DNA from: an uncultured Flavobacteriales bacterium
Lineage (GTDB): Bacteria > Bacteroidota > Bacteroidia > Flavobacteriales_D > Crocinitomicaceae
Length of the DNA stretch: 9,268 nt
NCBI GenBank assembly: GCA_903899795.1
Contig: CAIUKX010000547.1
Location: 1 to 9,268, forward strand
Direction of reading: 5' to 3'
Position 1 is the stretch's first letter. Each line of letters opens with the position of its first letter. The position numbers were made by a program, and so were the translations under genes. Under the pieces are notes generated by a model. It was not told where the DNA came from and searched no databases. It worked only from the letters and a program-made list of their open reading frames with translations. Positions 1 through 6,490 of this stretch are shown in pieces.

Positions 1-1608
1 ACACATATTCATCATGTTAATGCAGAAGAAAGAGAATGTCCGGCATGCGGAAATGTAAATCCAGAACAAATTTTCAATGTCATCGAATCAAAAGTAGTTG
101 ATGAATACGGAAATCTTACTTCTCATCGGAAAACATCTCCAAAAGAATGGCACGAATTGTTTTTGACAGACTGCCCAGTTCATACTGTCGAAGAACAAAA
201 TTTTAATTTAACCAGTAATTCGAAGCGACCCAATAAGCTAACACAGTTTAATGTGTTTTTTTTAAGAGATTTGCTGAGTAAATTAGCCAATAGACAATAT
301 ATGCTGATTAATTTACTCGAAGCACCATTGCTAGCTTTGATCTTGTCATTTTTCACTAAGTTTTACAATAATTCACCCTCAGAAGGTTATTCATTTTATA
401 ATAATGTAAACATTCCTCAATACATTTTTATTTCTGTAATTGTTGCCTTATTCTTAGGGCTCACAGTTGCTGCTGAAGAAATTCACAAGGATAAAAAAAT
501 CTTGAAACGAGAAAGTTTCCTTAACCTTTCAAGAAGTAGTTACTTGATGTCAAAAATTTCCATTCTCTTTATTATTTCAGCGATTCAGACTTTTTTATTT
601 GTCATTATTGGTAATCTTGTTTTAGAAATAAAAGGTATTTGGTTTGAATACTGGGTTGTATTATTCAGTATGTCATGTTTGGCTAATATTGTCGGATTGA
701 ATGTTTCAAGTGCTTTTAATTCAGCCAAAGTTATTTACATCATGGTTCCGCTCCTTATCATTCCGCAATTACTATTCAGTGGAGTCATCGTGAAATTCGA
801 TAAGTTAAATCCTATTTTTTCAAAATCGATACAAGTTCCCTGGCTTGGAAATATAATGGCTGCTCGTTGGGCCTATGAAGCAATAGCAGTTAGTCAGTCG
901 ATTGACAATAAATCTGAAGTTGCTTTTTTTAAATTGGATCAACAGAAAAGTGACGCTGCATGGAAAAAGGATTACTGGATTCCTGAAATGACGGAACAAT
1001 TGCATAATCTTTCCAGCAAAAATAAGGTCGTCTTTGAAACATCTAAAAGCATATTGATCAATGAAATAAACAAAGAAGAGGCTAACTGGAGCAACTTGAA
1101 ATGTGAATCGTGTACTGAAGAGTTGAAAAAACTACAAAGATCCGATGATATCATAGATTTGACTCAAAATGTAAATAGCTTTTTAAATATCATAAAAGAG
1201 CAATGCATCAAATCGAAACTTGAGAAAACCCGTGAAATTGAAGCATTGATTCAAAAAATGGGAGACGAAAAGTTTCAAGAATTGAAAGACCAATATCAAA
1301 ATGAAAGTTTGAATGATTTGGTAACCAATCGACGTGAAATTGAAAAAATAATCATTGTCGACGATCAGTTAATTCAAAAAGATACGCCTATATTCCATGA
1401 TCCAAAAGGAGAACGATTCATGGATTCACATTTTTATTCTCCGAACAAATATATCTTTGGTCAAAAAGTCTCAACATTTTGGTCAAATATAGTTGTGCTA
1501 TGGTTGATGAGTATTTTCTTCTTCGTGGCCTTATACTATGATTGGTTAAGAGCCGGATTGAGAAATTCAACCTATCTCTTAAAGAGATTTTCAAGAAATA
1601 AGGAATAA
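1..1608 (+). CDS. ABC transporter, ABCG/White-like, C-terminal part (5' end outside window)
   Basis: The reading frame is open from the first base (codon phase 1), so this is the last 535 residues of a larger protein. A TTG at 157 lies inside the frame and is not a credible start. The left part (about residues 1-60) is a cytoplasmic linker with a CPAC pair (C13, C16) and a further DCPV cysteine (C58). After it come five predicted membrane segments at about residues 98-119, 140-158, 184-208, 213-234 and 243-264, and a sixth at about 493-514. Between segments 5 and 6 lies a large polar loop of about 220 residues, rich in Lys and Glu, with a second CxxC pair (C368, C371). Six segments with a big loop before the last is the ABCG arrangement. 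The charged HKDKKILKRES stretch after segment 2 fits the coupling region, and LFSG followed by RWAYEA fits the ABCG motif after segment 5. It was probably preceded by a fused ATPase domain, off the edge. The substrate is unknown. The stop codon overlaps the T-tract of the fabG terminator on the other strand. Confidence 0.82.
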   Translation, partial: THIHHVNAEERECPACGNVNPEQIFNVIESKVVDEYGNLTSHRKTSPKEWHELFLTDCPVHTVEEQNFNLTSNSKRPNKLTQFNVFFLRDLLSKLANRQYMLINLLEAPLLALILSFFTKFYNNSPSEGYSFYNNVNIPQYIFISVIVALFLGLTVAAEEIHKDKKILKRESFLNLSRSSYLMSKISILFIISAIQTFLFVIIGNLVLEIKGIWFEYWVVLFSMSCLANIVGLNVSSAFNSAKVIYIMVPLLIIPQLLFSGVIVKFDKLNPIFSKSIQVPWLGNIMAARWAYEAIAVSQSIDNKSEVAFFKLDQQKSDAAWKKDYWIPEMTEQLHNLSSKNKVVFETSKSILINEINKEEANWSNLKCESCTEELKKLQRSDDIIDLTQNVNSFLNIIKEQCIKSKLEKTREIEALIQKMGDEKFQELKDQYQNESLNDLVTNRREIEKIIIVDDQLIQKDTPIFHDPKGERFMDSHFYSPNKYIFGQKVSTFWSNIVVLWLMSIFFFVALYYDWLRAGLRNSTYLLKRFSRNKE

Positions 1609-1638
1609 AAAAATGGATGCTCTTTTCAGAACACCCAT
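1607..1638 (-). terminator. Intrinsic terminator of fabG
   Basis: Read on the minus strand, 1638-1613 forms an 11-bp stem (ATGGGTGTTCT with AGAGCATCCAT, including two G-T wobbles) closed by a GAAA tetraloop. A run of T residues (complement of 1612-1607) follows immediately. It lies 24 bases after the fabG stop. On the plus strand the wobbles become A-C mismatches and no T-run follows directly, so it should work mainly for fabG. It overlaps the stop codon of the convergent ABC transporter gene. Confidence 0.8.
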
Positions 1639-1662
1639 CTAGTATCTTTTCTATTCGTATGA

Positions 1663-2409
1663 TTACATCAACATTCCACCGCAAACATGGATAGTTTGTC
1701 CTGTAATATAAGAAGACATATCAGAACCAAGGAAAACAGTCAAATCAGCAACATCTTTCGGTGTCCCTCCTCTTTTCAGAGGAATTGATTTTCTCCATTC
1801 CTCCACTACATTTTGATCCAAAGCAGCCGTCAGTTCTGTCTCAATAAATCCAGGAGCACTCGCATTGCATCGAATATTACGCGAACCTAACTCTTGAGCT
1901 ACTGATTTTGTAAATCCAATCAATCCAGCTTTCGATGCCGCATAATTAGATTGTCCAGCATTACCACTGACACCGACAACGGATGACATGTTGATAATTG
2001 ATCCTTTTTTTGCTTTCAACATAGGGCGTTGAACCGCTTTAGTGAGGTTGAATGCAGATTTTAAATTCGTATTCATTACTTCATCCCACTGCTCTTCTGT
2101 CATTCGCATCAAAAGTGTATCACGGGTAATTCCAGCATTGTTGACCAAAACATCAATTGTTCCAAAAGCTTCAACCACATCATCTACCAATTTTTGAGCC
2201 TCGTCAAATTTACCTGCATCTGATTTAAACCCTTTCGCTATACCACCGTTTGCTGATAATTCAGCTTCCAATGCTTTTGCTTTTTCTTCTGACGATAAGT
2301 AGGTAAATGCTACGATTGCACCTTGTTTCACACATTCTTCAGCTATTGATTTACCGATTCCTCTTGACGCACCGGTGATTAAAACGACTTTGTCCTGCAA
2401 TAATTTCAT
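1663..2409 (-). CDS. fabG: 3-oxoacyl-[acyl-carrier-protein] reductase FabG
   Basis: This is a 248-residue short-chain dehydrogenase/reductase, the usual length for FabG. It catalyses the NADPH-dependent reduction of 3-oxoacyl-ACP to 3-hydroxyacyl-ACP in cytoplasmic type II fatty acid synthesis. Visible motifs are the cofactor glycine motif TGASRGIG (residues 12-19), NNAG (90-93), and the catalytic tetrad N115, S143, Y156 and K160 (in YAASK), spaced as in characterised FabG proteins. SAPGFIETEL (184-193) is the loop after the active site. The C-terminus reads HVCGGMLM where FabG proteins usually have Asn or Asp in place of C243, a small oddity. The start ATG follows a consensus-like promoter by about 20 bases. 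The gene stands alone rather than beside fabD, fabF or acpP, so a paralogous SDR acting on another 3-oxoacyl substrate (for example acetoacetyl-CoA) is possible, but the motif pattern favours FabG. Confidence 0.92.
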   Translation of the reverse strand: MKLLQDKVVLITGASRGIGKSIAEECVKQGAIVAFTYLSSEEKAKALEAELSANGGIAKGFKSDAGKFDEAQKLVDDVVEAFGTIDVLVNNAGITRDTLLMRMTEEQWDEVMNTNLKSAFNLTKAVQRPMLKAKKGSIINMSSVVGVSGNAGQSNYAASKAGLIGFTKSVAQELGSRNIRCNASAPGFIETELTAALDQNVVEEWRKSIPLKRGGTPKDVADLTVFLGSDMSSYITGQTIHVCGGMLM

Positions 2410-2429
2410 GTATACAATTTTTTAGAGCT

Positions 2430-2459
2430 CAAATATAGGAAAAAGACTGGAAGATTCAA
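2430..2459 (-). promoter_or_regulatory. Bacteroidota-type promoter of fabG
   Basis: On the minus strand a TTG (complement of 2457-2459) is followed after 19 bases by TATATTTG (complement of 2430-2437). This matches the TTG/TAnnTTTG promoter known in Bacteroidota. Transcription would start near 2425, giving a leader of about 15 bases before the fabG ATG. The TTG element lies within one of the AAGAC repeat units of the intergenic repeat. Confidence 0.65.
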
Positions 2460-2593
2460 GACTAAAAGACTCAAGACGCAAAGACATCAGAGGTTAGATT
2501 AATTAGTCTTTTCAAAACAAAACAGTTTTGACTACCTCGTTTGTTTTACTAATTATAAGTCTTTGAACGAAGTGGTCTTATGTCTTGCATCTA
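2440..2593. repeat. Phased AAGAC/GTCTT intergenic repeat with nested inverted repeats
   Basis: The left arm carries AAGAC at 2443, 2458, 2466, 2473 and 2481. The right arm carries the reverse complement GTCTT at 2559, 2575 and 2582, so the arms can pair imperfectly. The spacing in both arms is about 7-8 bp or a multiple of it. In the middle are two nested perfect inverted repeats: TAATTAGT/ACTAATTA (2500-2507 with 2548-2555) enclosing TCAAAAC/GTTTTGA (2512-2518 with 2525-2531, 6-base loop). The element fills almost all the space between fabG and the unknown gene. No T-run follows the hairpins, so a simple terminator is unlikely. Confidence 0.6.
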
Positions 2594-2596
2594 TAA

Positions 2597-3088
2597 TCAC
2601 ATTCCTTCGATCGCGGCTTCAGCCTCTTCCAAACTTTCTTTGAAATCATATTGTAAATCTTCATGTAAGGTCAGTAAAGCTTTGTTGACAGCAATCAACT
2701 GTCGTTTATAGATATTTAGAATAACTGGGTTTCGATCCAGCCTGATATTCAATTCTCTCATGTTTTGACAGAAGTACAAAAGAAGTTCTATTTCTGTTTC
2801 TTTCTGCTTCGAATATTTAATATGCTTTTTAATGGTTCGAAGAATGCGTTGGATGGATTTTTTCATTGTTTTCCAACTTCTGGCATCTAAGCCGCTGAAT
2901 TCTATCTCTATATCCTCTTTTATTTTCTGAATATAATTTCCTTCGAAATCAGCTTCAAATAAAAGATAGTGAAGTAACTCTTTATTTTCCTTATTATACT
3001 TGGACAGTTTATTAAGTACCTCCAACAACTCTTCTTTAGAATAGTGAAGTAATTCCTTTTTGATTTCGCTAACTGAAGCTGTTTTCAT
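2597..3088 (-). CDS. Hypothetical protein, helical, function unknown
   Basis: A 163-residue protein if started at MKTASVSEIKKELL (ATG at 3088). An in-frame ATG 13 codons upstream (3127) would add MNRRTIDFSTFTL, a less typical N-terminus. The downstream start is preferred because a weak -7-like TACTTTTA (complement of 3094-3101) lies just before it and would leave the upstream ATG outside the transcript. The protein is rich in Lys, Glu and Leu and predicted almost entirely helical, with no signal peptide or membrane segment. Notable stretches are the repeated ELLHY near the N-terminus, a basic SIQRILRTIKKHIKYSKQKE stretch in the middle, and an acidic tail ESLEEAEAAIEG. From memory the MKTxSxxEIKKEL start and the LLxYF and LTLHEDLQYD segments resemble an uncharacterised protein seen in other Flavobacteriia, but no function is known to me. 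It is likely cytoplasmic and transcribed alone. Confidence 0.75.
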   Translation of the reverse strand: MKTASVSEIKKELLHYSKEELLEVLNKLSKYNKENKELLHYLLFEADFEGNYIQKIKEDIEIEFSGLDARSWKTMKKSIQRILRTIKKHIKYSKQKETEIELLLYFCQNMRELNIRLDRNPVILNIYKRQLIAVNKALLTLHEDLQYDFKESLEEAEAAIEGM

Positions 3089-3252
3089 AAGTGTAAAAGT
3101 AGAAAAATCAATTGTTCTTCTATTCAAATTCGAAGCAGAATAATTCCTTTAAACCGAAAAATAACAATTTAACTCAACGTTAACAACATTTCAATCAACG
3201 CTATTTTATTTGGTATTCTTTTTGTCTACATTTATTAAAAAACAGAGAAATC

Positions 3253-3399
3253 ATGAAAACTAAAATGAACTCCGCAAAAATTGTTCAGAAAGGAACAGTA
3301 AAAAAAGACAAACAGTGCTCCAGTTTTGATGCTGCATTGATGAATTTGGGAATTAGATTTATTCCTTTGGTTGCTGAAGAAAAAGTATTTGCAAAGTAA
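3253..3399 (+). CDS. Possible small protein, 48 residues, unknown
   Basis: An ATG-to-TAA frame of 48 codons plus stop encodes a peptide beginning MKTKMNSAKIVQKG and ending VAEEKVFAK. The N-terminal half is strongly basic (seven Lys in the first 20 residues). The C-terminal half is more hydrophobic (ALMNLGIRFIPLVAEE), with one cysteine (C22). It is not a classical signal peptide and I recognise no family. Support for a real gene: it fills most of the gap between two minus-strand genes, is preceded by an A-rich AGAGAAATC before the ATG, has a -7-like TACATTTA at 3227-3234, and its stop is followed 5 bases later by an inverted repeat. Against it: the frame is short, no TTG lies at the right distance for a -33 element, and no homologue is known to me. 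It could instead be a non-coding transcript or chance. Confidence 0.4.
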   Translation: MKTKMNSAKIVQKGTVKKDKQCSSFDAALMNLGIRFIPLVAEEKVFAK

Positions 3400-3404
3400 G
3401 CAAC

Positions 3405-3450
3405 CTGCCAAAATGTTCGGTTATGAATCATCGAACAGAAGAAATGGCAG
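3405..3450. other. Nested inverted repeat between convergent genes
   Basis: CTGCCA (3405-3410) pairs with TGGCAG (3445-3450). Inside it TGTTCG (3414-3419) pairs with CGAACA (3432-3437), around a 12-base loop that can close by up to two more pairs. It lies 5 bases after the stop of the small plus-strand ORF and 20 bases after the stop of the outer-membrane protein gene on the minus strand. On the plus strand a T5 run follows only after eight further bases (3459-3463), so it may be a weak bidirectional terminator or an RNA 3' stabiliser. Confidence 0.5.
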
Positions 3451-3470
3451 ACCACCACTTTTTACAAGCC

Positions 3471-5924
3471 TTAGAAATCACCTCCCGTATTTTCGTTGAT
3501 CGGTTTCTTATTCGAGATTTCCAATTTCCCGAATTTATAACTGACAGTGAGATAAAGCCTTCTTGTTAACCATTTAAAGTCAGATGTCTGAACGATACTC
3601 GGCTGAACTACTTTGAATGAGAATCCCTGACGATTAAAAACGTCCGTAACTCTCATCCCAGCAACCCATGTCCCACCTTTGAAAGTCTTCTCAGTAGAAA
3701 TATCTACCGATCCCCTTCTTTGAGCAACTCCCTGAGCAGTGATGTTTGGCGCTACATAGTTTACATTCAATTGAGCAACCATTGTTTTTTTCCAGAAATC
3801 AACCGTTCCAATATATTTTGCTCCCCAGGTAAATCCGCTGTTGTTGTAATTGAAATTCGCGCTTGTATTATCCGTAAATTTTATCGCACTCCCATTGAAG
3901 GATACAGTATTTTTCCACCATTTCGCAGGTTTGAATACAGCCACAAATTCAACACCAGCACTTTGACTTTTATCAATATTAGCCATAACAACTGCTGAAG
4001 TATTGTCAGGATAAAAGATTTTTACCCTTTGAATTACATCCAACGTTTGTCTGTAATAGATACTTGTTGTAAATGTTATTTTCTTTTTCTCAATGAAATA
4101 ACCTAAATCGAACGAGTTGATAAATTCAGGTTTTAAAGCCGGATTTCCTTTGCGAAGGTTATATGGATCTGAATAATTGGTGAATGGATTCATATCAGCA
4201 GACTGAGCGCGATTGATTCGGCGACTGTAGCTCAGGCTTAACTCTGTATTCGGTTTGTGGTTATATTTTAAATGTCCGGATGGATAAATTTTGAAATAAT
4301 CGTTTGTGAATTTCTGATTCGATGAAACTAAATCAGGAACTTGGTATGCCTGCTCCAATCGCATTCCTCCCTGGTATTTGAATTTACCAAGCTGTTGGCC
4401 AAAAATCCCATAGATTCCATACACCTGTTCGTTGTATTTGTATACAAAATTAGCCAAAGTATCAGCCAAATATTGCTGACTTGTGTAATCATATTTTTCT
4501 GAAGTAGGACTCACGGCTAAATTTCTTACAACTGACTTAGCTCCGGTTTCAAATCGGGCATTGATCTTTTCAAAAGTTTTTACATAATCCACCTGAACAG
4601 TTGAAACATTGTTTTTTTCCAGATTGAATATTTTTTGAAGTAATTCAGGTTGTGAACTTTGAGTCCCGTCCAAATTATAGTATTTCTCGTCGTATTCCCC
4701 ACGGATATTATCTCTCCCAATTGATTGGGTTGCATCTGCAGTTAATGTTCCTTTATTATTTTTGAAATCTATTTTATAATTCAAATTGATATCTGCATTG
4801 TGTTGGGCTGAAGGATCGTAAGAAAGACGCCTCCAATTTCTAACCAAATTGGAATTTCCGTCATACATGGTGTTTTGCAAATCACCTGTTCGATTTCTAA
4901 CCCCATCATTACCTGTAAGAGAAAATCCCAAGGTTTGATTCGGACGAAGATAGAAGTCAGAACCTATTCTTAAGGTATTTCCAGCGTTCAAATCCATACC
5001 GGTACGGTTTTGTTTTAATGAAGATGTTGAATCATTAGGATAGATCCTGTCGAGTGTCCCCCAATTATTCCGAAAGCCTTCCGAATATCTATATGTATAA
5101 TTCGCATAGGCATTCATTTTAGAATTTCTATAACTGAAACTAGCTGAACCATTGAATAATTTTCCGGTTCCACCAGTTGTACTAATCATTCCATTTGTAC
5201 CTTTCAATTTATTCTTTTTCAGAACAATATTAATGATTCCTGAAGTTCCATCAGGAGAATATTTTGCCGACGGATTGGTTACGATTTCTATACGCTCAAT
5301 TGAATTGGCAGGAATCGCATCCAGAAGACTTTTTCCATTTCCTCCGGAAAATGAACTTGGACGACCGTCGAACAATATAGTTACATTACCATCACCACGA
5401 AGTGAAATATTACCATCTTGGTCAACACTAACCGACGGTAATTTATTCATAACATCAATAGCGGTACCACCTTTGGAAGAAATATCGTCTGCTACATTGA
5501 AAACCTTTTTATCAATACCTGTTTTCAGCATATCCATTTTCCCAACGATTTTCACTTCATCGAGATTTTTAGGTTCGTCCGTTTTCAAACGAATTAAACC
5601 TAAATCAACTTTTGAACTGGAGGGAGAAAAAGTTACTCTATCGAAATAAATTGTTTTATAGCCCAAAAAGGAAACTTTTATAAGATATGCTCCATAGGGA
5701 ATTTGATCCAATTGAAAAGCACCTTTTGCATCTGAATAGATTCCCAATAATGCGGATGAATCCTTTGGAGACAATAACCGAATTTGAACATATTCTAAGG
5801 ATGCATTTGATGAATCATCGATCGTTGAACCAATTAATACACCAATATTTTGATTAACTGGAGTTTGACTAATCGAATAATAAGTGGGGAAAAGCGCAAA
5901 AAAAATGAAAATATACTTCAACAT
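3471..5924 (-). CDS. TonB-dependent receptor-like outer membrane beta-barrel protein
   Basis: An 817-residue precursor. Residues 1-20 (MLKYIFIFFALFPTYYSISQ) are a signal peptide. Residues about 27-115 form a carboxypeptidase-regulatory-like beta-sandwich (GAFQLDQIPYGAYLIKVSFLGYK), common at the front of Bacteroidota outer-membrane proteins. Residues about 120-235 are a plug-like domain with DVMNKLPSVSVDQDGNISLRG and a NPSAKYSPDGTSGIINI stretch typical of TonB receptor plugs. The rest is a beta-barrel of alternating aromatic strands ending SYKFGKLEISNKK. The combination fits the 'outer membrane beta-barrel protein family' (Pfam OMP_b-brl_3), not the SusC type: it is shorter and has no SusD partner. 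The substrate is unknown. It lies 48 bp downstream of the MarR gene on the same strand, with no recognisable promoter in the gap, so the two are probably cotranscribed and the MarR protein probably controls it. Confidence 0.88.
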   Translation of the reverse strand: MLKYIFIFFALFPTYYSISQTPVNQNIGVLIGSTIDDSSNASLEYVQIRLLSPKDSSALLGIYSDAKGAFQLDQIPYGAYLIKVSFLGYKTIYFDRVTFSPSSSKVDLGLIRLKTDEPKNLDEVKIVGKMDMLKTGIDKKVFNVADDISSKGGTAIDVMNKLPSVSVDQDGNISLRGDGNVTILFDGRPSSFSGGNGKSLLDAIPANSIERIEIVTNPSAKYSPDGTSGIINIVLKKNKLKGTNGMISTTGGTGKLFNGSASFSYRNSKMNAYANYTYRYSEGFRNNWGTLDRIYPNDSTSSLKQNRTGMDLNAGNTLRIGSDFYLRPNQTLGFSLTGNDGVRNRTGDLQNTMYDGNSNLVRNWRRLSYDPSAQHNADINLNYKIDFKNNKGTLTADATQSIGRDNIRGEYDEKYYNLDGTQSSQPELLQKIFNLEKNNVSTVQVDYVKTFEKINARFETGAKSVVRNLAVSPTSEKYDYTSQQYLADTLANFVYKYNEQVYGIYGIFGQQLGKFKYQGGMRLEQAYQVPDLVSSNQKFTNDYFKIYPSGHLKYNHKPNTELSLSYSRRINRAQSADMNPFTNYSDPYNLRKGNPALKPEFINSFDLGYFIEKKKITFTTSIYYRQTLDVIQRVKIFYPDNTSAVVMANIDKSQSAGVEFVAVFKPAKWWKNTVSFNGSAIKFTDNTSANFNYNNSGFTWGAKYIGTVDFWKKTMVAQLNVNYVAPNITAQGVAQRRGSVDISTEKTFKGGTWVAGMRVTDVFNRQGFSFKVVQPSIVQTSDFKWLTRRLYLTVSYKFGKLEISNKKPINENTGGDF

Positions 5925-5972
5925 TATCTTATCCTCAATTATTATTATAGTTTAGCTCATCTTCAGGTAACG

Positions 5973-6422
5973 TTAAAGACCTTCTCTCACTTTGTCCAAT
6001 AATGAACTTAGTAATTCGGCTTCATCATCACTCAAATTGTCGGGAAAGATAGTGCTTTCGTTTATTTTATGATCAATTTGATCCAGTAATTTCAAACCGC
6101 TTTTTGTGATCTCTATATACACAACCCTCCTATCCTCTTCACAATGAGATCGTTTAATCAATCCCTTTGAAACTAATTTATCCATTAATCTGGTAGTATT
6201 AGGGGATTTATCGATCATTTTAGCTTTCACAGTATTGACATTGATTTCCTTTTTTGCTCCTCTCAAAATTCGAAGAATATTGAATTGAGGCATCGATAAA
6301 TCAAAATCAGACATGAAATTGTTTTGGATATTGTTCAGGTAATTAGACGTATAACGAATGTTTACTAATGCTTTTTGTTGAGGCGACTTGAATGTCGTTT
6401 GGATTACATCATCGATTTTCAT
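5973..6422 (-). CDS. MarR-family transcriptional regulator
   Basis: A 149-residue protein with the MarR layout. An N-terminal dimerisation helix (about 13-37) leads to a winged helix-turn-helix beginning SMPQFNILRIL (43-53). The likely recognition helix is SPNTTRLMDKLVSKGLI (73-89), and the wing RSHCEEDRRVVYIEIT (91-106) carries the family's D-R signature (D97, R98/R99). C-terminal helices (about 107-149) complete the dimer interface. Members of the family are dimeric, usually repress their own gene and a neighbour, and release DNA on binding small aromatic or hydrophobic ligands. Here a palindrome sits in the gene's own promoter spacer, and the outer-membrane protein gene follows 48 bp later, so autoregulation of a two-gene operon is the natural reading. 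The single cysteine C94 lies in the wing, so redox sensing cannot be excluded but is not supported. The ligand is unknown. Confidence 0.9.
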   Translation of the reverse strand: MKIDDVIQTTFKSPQQKALVNIRYTSNYLNNIQNNFMSDFDLSMPQFNILRILRGAKKEINVNTVKAKMIDKSPNTTRLMDKLVSKGLIKRSHCEEDRRVVYIEITKSGLKLLDQIDHKINESTIFPDNLSDDEAELLSSLLDKVREGL

Positions 6423-6426
6423 AACG

Positions 6427-6458
6427 CAAAGATAATTACCAAGGTAATAGAAACAAAA
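6427..6458 (-). promoter_or_regulatory. Promoter of the marR-outer membrane protein operon
   Basis: On the minus strand TTTTG (complement of 6454-6458) is followed after exactly 19 bases by TATCTTTG (complement of 6427-6434). This is a full match to the Bacteroidota TTTG/TAnnTTTG promoter. Only four bases separate the -7 box from the ATG of the MarR gene, so transcription should begin at or within a few bases of the start codon and the mRNA may be leaderless. Confidence 0.75.
6435..6448. promoter_or_regulatory. Palindromic operator in the promoter spacer
   Basis: ATTACC-AA-GGTAAT is a perfect 6+6 inverted repeat with a 2-bp centre. It abuts the -7 box and lies wholly between the -33 and -7 elements. 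MarR dimers bind short AT-rich palindromes of this size, and bound here one would block RNA polymerase. This is inference from position and symmetry; no second full copy was found in the window. Confidence 0.6.
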
Positions 6459-6490
6459 TGAAAAAGGCTATTCTAATTGTTTTCTAATTA

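Noticed and set aside
157..1608. TTG at 157 as the true start of the transporter gene
   Set aside because: The frame is open without a stop back to base 1 and encodes family-like sequence (CPACGNVNPEQ) upstream of it.
1418..1684. Minus-strand 88-codon frame across the transporter end and fabG end
   Set aside because: It overlaps the transporter gene and the end of fabG in another frame, covers the fabG terminator, and has no recognisable domain.
3720..3998. Plus-strand 92-codon frame opposite the barrel-coding part
   Set aside because: It is a shadow of the outer-membrane protein gene, with no promoter or domain.
5152..5649. Plus-strand 165-codon frame inside the outer-membrane protein gene
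   Set aside because: It lies opposite the plug-coding part of a well-supported gene, and its Pro/Ile/Phe-rich composition is a shadow of that gene.
3471..5924. The barrel protein as a SusC of a polysaccharide utilisation locus
   Set aside because: At 817 residues it is shorter than SusC proteins, it has no SusD gene beside it, and its barrel end fits the OMP_b-brl_3 type.
5966..5976. Palindrome TAACGTTA next to GGTAA between marR and the barrel gene, as a second MarR site
   Set aside because: It shares only a half-site with the 6435-6448 palindrome and includes the marR stop codon; too short to claim.
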